A stretch of DNA of 64,000 nucleotides from assembly GCA_029532415.1 (NCBI GenBank), contig JAQOTA010000065.1, forward strand, positions 930,001 to 994,000, in the 5' to 3' direction. A program made the translations under genes and the position numbers. The first letter of the stretch is position 1. Each line of letters starts with the position of its first letter. The notes under the pieces are model-generated. The model did no database searches and was not told the origin of the DNA. It worked only from the letters and a program-made list of their open reading frames with translations. This document shows positions 33,881 to 45,206 of the stretch, piece by piece. This DNA is from Marasmius tenuissimus (Eukaryota > Basidiomycota > Agaricomycetes > Agaricales > Marasmiaceae).

Positions 33881-34590
33881 ACCATTCTTTCGGAATTTGC
33901 CGTGGGGCGCGGAGTTGCATATACTACCAAGTACATCCAGTCTTGACCGTAGCCTACACGCTCTGGAACTTGACCAATCTTTCCTTTACAATGTGGAAGT
34001 ACTCGCGCACAACCTTGTTTCCCTACACTCCTTTAGGACAATCTCGACAACGCCAGGTACATATCCGAAGATAGGTGCCATTCCTGGGCCCGAATCCAAG
34101 AACAGTCAATGCGTGTACGGTGGGCAGTGGACATCAATCCCTCCTTCGCCGGCGGTACCTTGTCAAGATATAGCACAGAAACCTTCGTTACACCTTTACC
34201 CACACCCATAGACTCTTCCTCAGCGCGTCCAAGCATTTCACTCTTTCGATCTAGAAAGTGAATTGAAACGTCAAGCACGTCCTGAATCTCTTCATTCCAT
34301 GCGGGGCCCTATCGTCCGTTTCACCGCGAATCTCGGAAACGCGTCAAGACACAATGGCCGTTGGGGTTTGGGATGTATGAGGGTGTAGAGGCGGCGGAGA
34401 GAACGGAGTGTTAAATCGCAATTGAACTTGGGATTTTGGGAAACGGTAAGCACCTATACGGTACGAGCTTACAAGATGACATACCACGACCATTAAACGC
34501 GGCGATAACCCACTGCCCTTCCTTCCCCGCTACCCTCCCAACAAACGGCACAGATTTCCTCGTGACACCAACTTTAACCCCCGTCCACTG
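33873..34590 (-). pseudogene. Scrambled partial copy of the FAD oxidoreductase gene
   Basis: Three blocks match the intact gene at 36.6-37.3 kb: 33873-34090 (last exon and 3' flank), 34190-34410 (a region with an EES...GVGKG remnant of EEEPLGVGEG) and 34440-34590 (VTRKSVPFVGRVAGKEGQW against ITRDSVPFVGRVPGKEGQW). In the intact gene the block order by coordinate is last exon, SVPFVGR block, EEEPLG block; here the last two are exchanged. The N-terminal FAD-binding half is absent. It cannot encode an enzyme. Confidence 0.65.
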
Positions 34591-36185
34591 CGCGGCGACT
34601 ACTGTCAAATTTATTGTCAGCGAATTCAAGCATCCAATAACACAGCTTCACCTCCTCCTTGAAAAAACTCCGCGTCACCAACCAGGAGCATTACCCTATC
34701 AACAACTCGATGCGCTATATGACTACATACTCAGTGTCAACCCAGACTACGAGGAAGTTCGGCCTATCCTCGCAGCCATCATTCTGCTTCCGTCTCTGGC
34801 GAGAACCCCGGCCTGTATTGAGTTGTTGCTAGAACTGCCTGCTGGACAGGTAGCCGTGACGTTACGTGGCATGCACTCAGTGATGGACATTCGATGGCCA
34901 AGCTACACCATTCTCTTCTTCCACACCTCGTTCAGTGATTACCTGGTTGATCGGACCAGGTCTGGTCGTTTCTTCATTGACACAGACGTCCAGCGGTACG
35001 TCATTGCACGACAGTGGCTCCGGGAACTCACGATCGATAAAGTGCGCACTTACAGGTAAGAGTTGCTATCCAGTACTATTGACCCTCACACAAATGCTGA
35101 ATCTCTTTTACGTGCACTCATAGCTTCGACCAATTTTATGGTGAGGGACGCTACGAGTTCTTCGCAGCCTGGGTCAACTTCTGCATTACAATTCCCAAAC
35201 CAACTTGGGATCTTTTGGATGATATTTGGAATGTTAACTTCGCATCTGCGTACCTGGCATTTGTATATTCGATCTATGGGGAGTTGGATTGGAAGATGGC
35301 GTTTGCGCGCCTGGTGCCGTGGGTGAGAAAATATGTAAGTTTGGTTGTCTACTGGTCTTCATTGCGTCCATTTTTGTGCTTATGCTTCTTGATCCCGAGC
35401 ATGACCCCAGAACCAATGAAAATATAGACAAGGGAGGAGCCGGAGACCAAGCACCAATGGTTGGCCAGTATACACTACCAAAGAACAACAACTATCTGTC
35501 CTATGACAATGGCCGACATGATGGGGTTGAGGCTCACAGTCACAGGATGCGCGAAGGAAGGGATAGGCTTGGTTCCGTGGAGGATCTTGTGCACAAGCTC
35601 CAGAATCGTCCTGAATGTTTTCATCTCGAATGCCCTCAGGGCGTATCTCTGGAGAGCGACGTTGTGCGCTGGGTTGTCTACCGTGCTTCAGGGTGCCGAC
35701 GCACCCCTGGAGTTGAGCCGAATGGGTCACCGTCCATCAATGTACACCTCACAGACTGCCGCTGTGGTCTCTCTGGACAGGAGAAGTCACACGATCCAGG
35801 ACACCTCGCATACCAGGAAGCTTGTACGTATTTTGTCAAGGCTTACATCTCAGCTTTCGACGAGCTTGCTCGGAGTATTGCTCAGAGTGAAATGGTAGAA
35901 TTCGATGAAGACAGCTGGATTGGCTTTGACAAGCTGGAGGGTATCTTCCTGAACATGGTGAATTCGTCGCTTCTGAAACACTGCCATCTCGATACGGAGC
36001 TACTTTCACTCTGCCAGACATTCTTTGGGCTTGTGGGAGGTTTGCGGACGGAAGGTTTCAAAGTTAGAGAGGATTCCATGAGGAATATATTTGAGTGGGT
36101 TGAGGCGAGTTTGATCTTTTTGGGATCTGAAAACCGCTCATCGCTTGATAGGCCTTCCCAGACACGTTTGCTGAAGAAGGGGTAG
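34590..36185 (+). pseudogene. C-terminal half of a NACHT-type NLR, lacking NACHT
   Basis: From about 34590 the plus strand carries the part of agaric NLRs that follows the ATPase core: ATTVKFIVSEFKHPITQLHL, LPYQQLDALYDYILS, LLELPAGQVAVTLRGMHSV, FHTSFSDYLVDRTRSGRFF, and after a GTAAGA intron (about 35056-35125) FDQFYGEGRYEFFAAWVNF. A further exon ends with SSLLKHCHLDTELLSLCQTFF and a stop at 36185. No P-loop or Walker B lies upstream; the homology starts exactly where the antisense FAD-oxidoreductase fragment ends, so the junction is a rearrangement breakpoint. Together with the helical domain at 30824-32139 on the same strand it may be the other half of one broken NLR. Confidence 0.65.
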
Positions 36186-36703
36186 CTTTGAAGGCGCAGA
36201 TCTACAGTTTGCCTTGGAAACGGTGGGCAGAGAATTGGGATCCTGACTGGGGTTACGGCCTCCGTGTTGCGGATGAGTGGGCTGAAGCAGGGTCCATGGA
36301 CTCAGAGGGCGTCGATTCGGACGATGCAAATTTTGCACTAAGTAGAGGTCCTCCGACTCGACAAGAATAATGCCTTAGTTTGACTCGGTACTATTTTGCT
36401 TGTACAAACTCGTACTATAATGCGTATCACGGTACAGACCGCCCTGCTCTGAACATTCCTAGTGATCTCCCTCGCGTGATGCGTAGCTGCTTGTGGGCCG
36501 TGAAAAATGACCCATACCTCGGTGGTGAATTTCTCAGTTAGAGATTCAAATTGAGCCGAAGATGGCCGTTGTGGGATGAGCGGGTAGTCTGCAAAGGTAA
36601 CGGATCTTGTGCCACCATTCTTCGGGATTTTCCGAAGGGCGTCAAAACGCAAAATGCGTAGTCAAATTGTACACACAGTACTCGTTCTATACTCAATCCT
36701 CCA
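36186..36703. other. 3' flanks; possible extra NLR exon
   Basis: A plus-strand open stretch (36188-36370) might be a degenerate last NLR exon, but I could not connect it. From 36610 rightward the sequence is the 3' flank of the FAD oxidoreductase gene, which is also duplicated at about 33873. Confidence 0.35.
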
Positions 36704-38296
36704 CTACGCGTTCTGCAACTTGGTTAACCTCTCCTCCGTGATTTGGAAGCACTCAGGCATACCCGTGTCCTCCCAGTTGCCTCCCAGGATCATCTTGACG
36801 AGGCTAGGCGCACACCCGAAGATACGTGCCATTCCTGAATTTGGAAAACGATAAGCACTTGTACAGCGTACGAAATTGCGGGGATGACATACCATGTCCA
36901 TTAAAACCCGCAATAACCCACTGCCCTTCTTTCCCTGGTACTCTCCCAACAAACGGCACAGAATCCCTCGTAATACCGATAACCCCCGTCCATCCATACT
37001 GATGTCCTTCACCCACACCCAGAGGTTCTTCCTCTTCCTCCTCCCCCTTCCCACGCAGCCGATCCCGAAATGTGATCCAAAACTTATCGAGCGCGTCATC
37101 CTGAATCTCCTTATTCCACACTCTATCGTCCTTGCCGCCGTGGATCTGTGAACGCGTGATTTCTGACATGCCTGGTATACCGCGGGACGTTCCCAAGACG
37201 AAGTGGCCGTCAGATTTGCGTTGGATGAGAGAGTAGAAGTGGTGGAGGGAGAAACGGAGGGAGTAAGTATGGGTGAGGTAGGGTACGGAGGATGGGAAGG
37301 GGGTAGGTGGGATGAGGGTGTGTGCCTGTACGGTGGAAGGTGTAGGGAGTTAGTAGTGAATGGAATGGAAAGTCAACTTCAACTTGCCTGGGCACGAGTA
37401 GGTATGACGAGATCTTTGAGAGATGGGATGAGTGTTGCAGCGAACGCGTTTGTGGCGTGGATAACGATTGGCGTCGTAATCAATCCTCGAGGGGTTGTCA
37501 CAGTCCACCCACCACCAGAGGAAGCGGCAGAAATGGATGTGACGGGTGTATTCGTGAAGAGCTGTAACCCTCTGTCGACGCACATTTGCAGTATCGACAG
37601 ACAGAGCTTTGCCGGGTGAAGATTCGCAGCGTTCCATTCGTACGCACCCAGGGCGAGCGGGACTTGTGTTTCCTTTTTGGCCTCTTCCTGGCCAAGTACT
37701 CGAACACCGTCAACTCCTCCGTTGCCATCGCCGTGCTTGCTCGCATACTCTGCGAAACTCTTCCGGACATATTCACCAAATTCCTCTGCCATAACAACAT
37801 CAAACGTCTTGCCACAATCCCAATCACATTCGACGCCCTTTTCCTTGACAAACCGGTCTACCAGCTCGAGAACCAGTTTCTCATGCTGTAGGATTTTGTG
37901 CGCCTGGGCCTCGCCATGGATCTTGGAGAACGCACTAAACCCACGAAACGCGTCGGGTCTACAATGGCCGGCGTTGCGACCTGTAGCGCCGCTACAGGCT
38001 TCGCGGGCCTCGAGCATGACCACATTTTTCGGGGCATTGGGAGAGGAAGAGAAGAGCAACTCGTATGCTGTGAGTGTTCCCGATAAGCCTGAACCGATGA
38101 TCACTGCATCTGCGCTCGAGACGAGCTCGATCGAGTGATCAGAATTGAGGTTGAGGAGAGGGTTCGTGCGTGTGGTGCGTTGCCAGAGTGACAAGCATGG
38201 TTTTGGGACTGGAAGACCTGGGGCAGGGAGGGATGAGTCGAGAGGATGAGAGGGCGGTGTTGAACGGACGTGAGCGTTAGGATTAAGAGACGACAT
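36704..38296 (-). CDS. FAD-dependent oxidoreductase (DAO family), 490 aa
   Basis: Three exons (38296-37388, 37325-36893, 36834-36704) total 1473 nt in phase. The N-terminal dinucleotide-binding motif reads ADAVIIGSGLSGTLTAYELL, followed by VVMLEAREACSGATGRNAGH, the hallmark of the DAO family (D-amino acid, sarcosine and related amine oxidases). The C-terminal part has GWTGVIGITRDSVPFVGRVP and GQWVIAGFNGHGMARIFGCAP, the second FAD-binding segment. The substrate is unknown. Intron 1 (37387-37326) starts with GC (GCAAGT) and ends with CAG, a GC-AG intron; the frame needs it. The ATG at 38296 is chosen over 38401 because residues before it look non-conserved. The gene is divergent from a Dal5/Liz1-type transporter. 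Confidence 0.85.
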
Positions 38297-38858
38297 TGGC
38301 TGGGAGACTGGGAAGGCAGTTATCCGGCAATTCAAGCGATCCGCCAGCTTTTGAATCGTTCTTGGTCTCCCACCACGGTGACCACCGGAACGTGAGCGCA
38401 ATTCATCTTATTTATCTCATTTATTCATCCTATCCTCACACACCATCCCGGAATTAAAGCCCATTGTACAACGGAATTTACGAATTACACCAGAAGCCGC
38501 CGGTCCGAGTCAGGATAACTGTAACGGACAAGATGGTCCTCCGCGAGCCTCCGCGTCCCTATCACTCACAGCGTTCCTCCGGACGAATTCTATTGCAAAT
38601 TGGCCGTCGTGTACGGAAATACAGGCAACTGCAACTTGGATAGTCGACAGCCTTCCAATCCGCTTTGAGCAACGCCAGTCTCCTCGTTTCTCAGCTTCAG
38701 CTCGCTGCTCAACACAATTCAGATATCTTATCACCCTTGTAGCGGAAGAACAAGTTTTCAGGGGCCCTTATCACACGACCCAACGCGACCCTCTCTTGCA
38801 AGATTCTCTCCATCAGAATCGCTCCCCGCATTTCGATATCGATGTCAGGTGGCAGGCA

Positions 38859-38867
38859 TAATATAAG
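38859..38867 (+). promoter_or_regulatory. TATA-like box of the transporter gene
   Basis: ATAATATAAG lies about 65 bp upstream of the ATG at 38931 within the divergent promoter shared with the FAD oxidoreductase gene. Confidence 0.4.
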
Positions 38868-38930
38868 CCCTACACATACGTCCGGTCTTCCAGGCTCCAG
38901 GGCTCCAGGCTTGCCGCTTTTCCTCCATCG

Positions 38931-41028
38931 ATGACTTCCACTCCTCCCCCAGCTGCTCAAGTCACTCCTAGCAATTCCATTCGAAAGAAGGACACTGCAA
39001 GCGAAGCGAGCCAAGTGGGAGAGGTTCAAGTTATCCCTCACCAGGATGTCGATGCGGAAAATGGTGACGGAAAACATGTCCGAAGCCCACTGGAACGATC
39101 GCTCGTCCTTCGGCTGGATTGTTTCCTCATGGTCTTTGGCTGCGTCTCGCAGGTTATCAAGTATCTCGATCAGGTGAGCTAGGAAGCAAGGATTTTCATC
39201 GTTTCGGAACCGAAGTGTTGACTATCTTTACTCGTTCTAAAAAGCAAAACATCAACCAAGCATACGTTTCTGGGATGAAAGTACGTCTTACGCGCGACCT
39301 GATCAAGTCGAGCTGTTTCTGAGAGAGTCCACGAATCGCTTAGGAAGATTTGTCGTTATATGGGAATGGTGAGTGCCGATCGAACTACTTCGAATACATC
39401 CTCCAAACACCCAAACCTACTAGAACTCAATTACTTCTCAACATACTTCCAAATTGGCTACTGCATAATGCTCATTCCATCTCAAATCATCATGACCGTA
39501 CGCGCCGCGTTCTTCACGTCGAAAACCAGAAAAGAAACTAAACCGAACCATAGCACGTACGTCCATCATACTGGCTCCCAGGTCTCGAACTCGTCTGGGG
39601 AATCCTCACCGGAGTAGTCGCCACCGTCTCCAACGCGAAGCAAATCTACGCTCTACGAACGTTTATTGGGTTGTGTGAGAGTAGTGCGTGGCCAGGGATG
39701 ATGGTACGCGTCAACTATAAGATCCACATGTTCCAACTAATCCTCGCGTCCTTGCCAGACCCTCTTCATGCACTGGTACACCCCAACCGAACTCGCTAAA
39801 CGTATGGGTTTCTACCACTCCTGTCAAGCCATCGGAGGTATGATGGCCAACGCGTTGCAGAGTGCCGTTCACGAGACGTTGAACGGGAGAAGCGGGTTAC
39901 AAGGCTGGAGGTGGATGTTCATCATAAACGCGATAATGACCGTCGTAGCTGCCTTCCTTGGGTTTTTCATGATTCCAGATCTACCAAACGATCCGAATCC
40001 GAGGGCGTTTTGGTTTAGGAAAGGTCAGAACTCCGGTGACTTGTCTTTTGGTGGGCGTGGTTTTGACGCGACCTCTCTTCCTCAGACCACGCGGAGATGG
40101 CGATGGATCGTCTAAAACGACACAATCGAGCTGAACCTCAACCTGTCAACTGGGCTGCGATCAAACGGACATTCAATAGCTGGATCGTATACTTTATAAC
40201 CGTACTGTATACTGCTACCGTTCTCGCCAGCTGGGGGTATGCTTGTGAGTTCTCTTCTTTCCCCCCCTCCTCCTTCCCCCCCCCTGCTCTAACCCACCCG
40301 CTTCGCAGACTTCTCCCTCTTCCTCAAATCCCTCCACCACCCCGACGGCACCCCAGTCTGGTCCATCTCCGCCATAAACGTCATCCCCATCGGGGGACAA
40401 GCCATCCAAGTCCTCTTCGTATGGATATGGGCCCTAGCCTCAGACTACTTCGGTAACCGCCATTGGTTGATCGTCCTCCAAGCATTAATCGGGTTGATAC
40501 CTTGCATCATAATGAGCGTTTGGGACGTTCCGGTCGGGGCGAAATATTTCGTGAGTTCTTTTCGGTGGTTTGTGGGGGTAGGCCCGGTGACTGACCTTGG
40601 GGGGTTGGGTTGGTGATTTAGTCCTACTTTATATCATACCTATGCCTCGGAACTGCTCCTCTCATATTCGCTTGGGTGAGCGATTTGATACCGCACGATC
40701 CGGAACAGAGAGCGTTGGTTGTTGGCGTTGGTGAATGCTTGTGCTGTTAACTTGATACTCGACCCACTCACTCCCTCGCAGCGATCGCGATATACTACGC
40801 CATATCCGCGTGGTCTCAAGTTCTCGTCTGGCCTGCGAGTCAAGCTCCACACTATAAATACGGTTGGCAGACGAGCATTGGGTTATGGATTCTGGTTATC
40901 GGGATGACGATTGTGTTGAGATATATCGATGTCAAGCATTTGAGACCAGAGAGGGAAGCGTTCGGGAGGAAGTTGGAGGAGGAGGAGGGGGGGAGCAAAG
41001 TAGGGGATACGGATCCAGATACGAAGTG
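38931..41028 (+). CDS. MFS transporter, anion:cation symporter (Dal5/Liz1/Tna1) family
   Basis: Exons traced: 38931-39173, 39245-39280, 39344-39368, 39424-39497, 39554-39703, 39759-40023, 40086 to about 40243, then three more exons to the TGA at 41026-41028. The protein has a hydrophilic N-terminus, then the family signature CVSQVIKYLDQ/QNINQAYVSGMKEDLSLYGN, ELNYFSTYFQIGYCIMLIPS, CESSAWPGMMTLFMHWYTP and ELAKRMGFYHSCQAIGGM. Further membrane segments follow (WRWMFIINAIMTVVAAFLGF, SWIVYFITVLYTATVLASWG), with about 12 helices overall. Known members carry allantoate, pantothenate, nicotinate or amino-acid-like anions across the plasma membrane. The divergent neighbour is a DAO-family oxidoreductase, so uptake followed by oxidation of a nitrogen source is a reasonable inference. 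Confidence 0.85.
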
Positions 41029-41610
41029 ACGAGGTGCAATGTACCCTCGTACGGATGACACTTACGCTTTACGATTGGATTTCCTCAACAGTCACTCTGG
41101 TGTCTCGTTCAAGAGTGTACGTACCCTTCTGGTAGAAGACCGAAGAGAGGAGGCCCAAGGGTGAGAAGTAGGCGGATGTTCGCCTGATGGCAAGTCAACT
41201 GTAGAATTACTATGTAGTATCACTCCATAACACAGAGAAAAAACGAAGAAAAGCAATAGCAACAGAAAAAAAAACAGACATTCAGGAATCAGTGGTACGG
41301 GAGGAAATTGTCACTTGGTCAGATATGATACGAAACCCAACACTACTAAAGAACACCGAAGGGGAAGAAAATATTAATTAGGGTATTGTGTACCTCGCAA
41401 ATATGATGTGAAGGATAATGGACAGGCGGGGAGAAGGGTGAACCGTAATGATGCGTTCTGTTGAGGGAAACGAAGTTGTGATGATGTATACACAAGATAA
41501 GAAAGCACAGGGAAGGAGGAGAAAGAGCATAGGTACGCATACTGGAAAGACTACATGGCTTGTGCGGGAGAGCTTAATGATGCATGGAAGAGAGGGCAAC
41601 CCTCAGGATC
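41029..41610. other. Convergent 3' spacer
   Basis: A-rich and low complexity in places (41240-41275). No gene was recognised. Confidence 0.5.
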
Positions 41611-44600
41611 TTATCGCTGGAGCTCAGCGCGGCTGTTGGAAAATGGCAGGTCAGGTCAGCAAAAAAAGAGACTTCGAGAGTTGACATGAAGTGAACGCAC
41701 CCTTTTATCGTATCGTACAAGAACTTGTAGCTCCTCAAGTTACCCTTCATCCTCCTGATATCAACACTGTACGTCCCCTCCAACCTATCCAACCTCGTCA
41801 ACTCAACAGAGAACTTGACCTCATCACCAACATCCTCCGACCACTCCCCATACACCGGCTCAACCCCCTCTTGTGTTTGTTCGGCAATAGACGTCCCTCC
41901 ACTCTCCTCACCCGTCGAAACTTGCGAACTCTGCCTCCGCATGAGCATCCTCAACATACTGCCCGTACTGGATGACGCGGACGAAGGCACAGGCAAACCA
42001 CGCCTGTCGACCCCATTCGACGCAGCACTCCCGACCATAGTCACCGCAGCGTAAGGTCGATCGCCGACAGTTGCAACAGGGCTCGAAGTTACAGCGTCCT
42101 TCCGCCTCTTCGCACGCACACAACGCAACTTGTACTCGCTCTCCAACTGCACGTCGATTCCCATACCAATCAAAACTTCCTGGACGTGCTTCATCACCTC
42201 CGGCGGCGGCATGGTCGTCGTTGTATCGGGGTCTACGGCACCATGATGGATACGCAAAGGGTTGTTTGGCGTCTGCTGCTTCCTCGTTGTACTCGACCGC
42301 GTTCCACGAGCTCCAGACGCAGAGTTGGAGATCGTAAAGCTATCTCTGAATCGGTTGATGAGACTTGGTGTTTGGGTCTGGGTCTGTGTGGCAGGATTAA
42401 CGTCGGTATGCACGGTCGGACGCTGGGAAGGGGTAGCAGGCAAAGTCTTGTAGCCGTCGGTTATGACTCCAGGTTGATTGACGATACTCGACGAAGCATT
42501 CCTACGACTCTTGCTTGTCGCTGCATAACCCGGTTCTTCGCCATTCGTGCTCTCTCCTCCGATACCTATCGAATCGCGGGCTTTACTCTTGTTCCTGAAC
42601 CACTGCATCACCTTTATCGCCTTGCCAGTAGATGCAGCACCAGAAGGAGGCGGGGCGTTAGGATCGTGCGAGATGACGTCTCTCGATCGGCCACGTTTCT
42701 CGTCATTCATAGAAGGGGCGTGGTACGACGAGGGAGGGACGGCAGACACGGGCGTTTTGAGACCATCCTGTTCAGCAGCTTTCCTCGTAGACGAGGCCGA
42801 CCTTCCAACACCTTTGATTGAGCCAACCATGACCTGGAGCGTGGCACGGCGAGACTTCCTTGCGGAAGCATCCTTTTCCTTCTCCTTATCAGGCGACAAG
42901 AGCGAGCCAGAGGCGTTTGTGGGGGTCGCAGACGGGGCATTAGAGGAAGTGTCTTCTCCACTGCCGCCGGTGACAATCCTCATTAACTTGTCAACGCTCG
43001 ACATGCCTCTCCTATGCGTTCTCTGGCTACCACTAGCGTTGCTGCCAACGCTACCTTGATCGGGAGAGGAGAACTTCAAGGGTGTGTCTGGGGGGCTTGC
43101 GGGTGTGAGGCTCATTGAAGGAGCGTCCTGAGATGTGGATGATGAGGTAGACACGGGAGGAGGAACTTGCTTCGAAGGAGTTGAAGGCGCTTGCTGAACG
43201 CGTTCTTTCTCTCGTACACGTTCCCGTTCCCGTTCCCGTTCCCGTTCTCTTTCCCGCTCCCGCTCCCTCTCCTTCTCTCTTTCCCTCTCTCGTTCCTTCT
43301 TGCGTTCACGCTCCCTCTCCAATTCGCGTTCCTTTTCGCGCTCTCTTTCCCTCTCCTCGCGCTCCCTCTCCCTCTCCCTTTCTCTGTCCCTACGTTGCGT
43401 AGGCGTGGTAGGAGAAGGACCGCTCGGTGCTGACGGAAGCGGCTTGCCCGTGACGCTGGATTGCGACTCCTGACGTCGACGTTCCGATCTCGAAGGAGTG
43501 GACTGTGGCTCCTCGCGTTCCCTCTCTCGCCTCCTCCTCTGCTGTTGTTCTAGATCCTCCTCCTCGCGCCTCCTCGATGGTCTGGCGGAAGAGTCGTACT
43601 CAACCTGCACCGTATGACGAGCGACAGACTTCTTTTCTGGAGGAGGAGGAGCGCCCGGTGCCGCGAAGGGATCGTCGGCGTTGATGTCGTCTCCAATATA
43701 CCTATCCCGCTCCCTCTCCCTTTCTCTCTCCCGTCCTTTAGTCTCGTATAACGCTGTCGTAGGTTCGACACTCTGGCTCTGACTCCTTACGGCTGCAGAA
43801 GGTAACGACCCATTCGCCGCTGCGTATGGATCAGGTCGATGAGATTGAGTACGTCCCATGTTCGGTAACGTATTGTTAGGATTGATGACAGCTGTCTCCG
43901 CAGCAGCCTGCTTCATCTGCCTCTGATAGGCGAGCCTCTTCTGGTGATGCTGCTCCAAAGCCATACCCTCCAAATCTTCCACCGTCTTTCCAAACGCCGT
44001 CGGTCTACCTGATCTAAGCGCGTCCTCGTTAGGTGTCTGGTCGTAGCCCGCAAGCCATCGATGCCTCATTACCAAGTCCAGCGAAGCACGCCGACTTGGA
44101 TCAGGGACGAGCATGATCGACAAGAGGTCTCGAGCGGATTCGGAAATATAGTCAGGGAAGGAAAGGGGCGTGTTGACAATGTACTTGTAGAGCAGATTGA
44201 TGTTGTCGCCGTCTGGATTGGCAGGATCATCGTCGAATGGGAGGTATCCGGCCAACATGGCGTAGAGAATAACGCCACAGGACCAGATGTCAACGGCGCT
44301 GCCGACATAGAGCCCTTCACTGATGACGAGTTCTGGCGCGGCGTAGCAAGGGGAACCGCAAGAGGTCTGCATTAGGTCATCTGCGCGGTGTTCGAACCTG
44401 TTGGCGAAACCAAAGTCGGTAATGATAACATTTCTGTGACGGTCAAGGAGAAGGTTCTCTAGTTTGAGATCACGGTGAACAATCTTTTTTTGATGGATGT
44501 ACCAGACACCCGAGATGAGTTGTGAGAATAGTTTGGCTGCATCCCGTTCCTTGAGGTATCTGTGCGCGAGGATGTGGTCGAAAAGCTCTCCGCCCGAGGC

Positions 44601-45206
44601 ATACTCGATGACAATTCCGATGTATTTGTCTGTTTCTATAACGTCGTAGAGACGAACAATATTCGGATGCTTGAGAGTCTATAGCAGATGTAAAATCAGA
44701 AAAAATCGAGCGAGAGAACGAGATGTAGAAGAGCTTGTTGAACGTACCCGAAGAACCTCAATCTCCCGCTCAACCTTAGACATGCGTACTGCAGTGTCGA
44801 CATTTCCACGCCGTATAAGCTTCACTGCGACCTCCTCGCCCCATTGACAGTGTAATCCGAGCTTGACTTTCCCAAATTCTCCTTCACCGAGCGTCTGTAA
44901 GAGCAAATAGGGACCAAATTTTGGTATCGTCCTCCGGGGGTGTGCTGCTGCATATGCTACCGCCGCTGGATGGTTGTATACGTCCGTGTAAGGTGGATTG
45001 AGATTGTCTTCCTGGCCACGACCTGAATTATGTTCACGGCTCTGCTGCTGTGGGGAAACAACCTGATGCGAGGCTCGCTGCTTTCTAGATGTCGAGGCTG
45101 GTGACGGGGAAGGTGCCGAGGGAGAATGAACGTTCACAGAGACTGGCCTATTGGGTGATTTGGTTGATGAGCTTGTAGGAATCTGAAGGGAGGCATTGGC
45201 AGCCAT
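41611..45206 (-). CDS. KIN4: KIN4-like Ser/Thr protein kinase, 1152 aa
   Basis: Three exons (45206-44748, 44678-41701, 41632-41611) total 3459 nt in phase. The kinase domain starts near residue 106: LGEGEFGKVKLG, catalytic Lys in EEVAVKLIRR, YIGIVIEYASGGELFDHIL, IVHRDLKLENLLLD, ITDFGFANRFE, activation loop SCGSPCYAAPELV, and DIWSCGVILYAMLAGYLPFDDD. This combination matches budding-yeast Kin4/Frk1, which delays mitotic exit when the spindle is misplaced. A long disordered region contains an Arg/Glu/Asp repeat. The C-terminus (VKFSVELTRLDRLEGTYSVDI, LRSYKFLYDTIKGRAELQR) resembles a KA1 membrane-binding module. The last intron (41700-41633) is needed for the conserved end; reading through it stays open and would add a different tail. 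The ATG at 45206 opens with MAANASLQIP. Confidence 0.85.
43196..43420. repeat. Hexanucleotide-like repeat coding an Arg/Glu tract
   Basis: On the plus strand this is CGTTCC/CGCTCC/TCTCCC-type repetition; on the coding (minus) strand it encodes alternating RE/ERE/EKE. It lies in the disordered region of the KIN4-like kinase and is likely length-variable between strains. Confidence 0.7.

Noticed and set aside
42071..43433. Several plus-strand open stretches opposite the kinase gene
   Set aside because: They mirror the low-complexity Arg/Glu/Ser codons of the KIN4-like coding strand.
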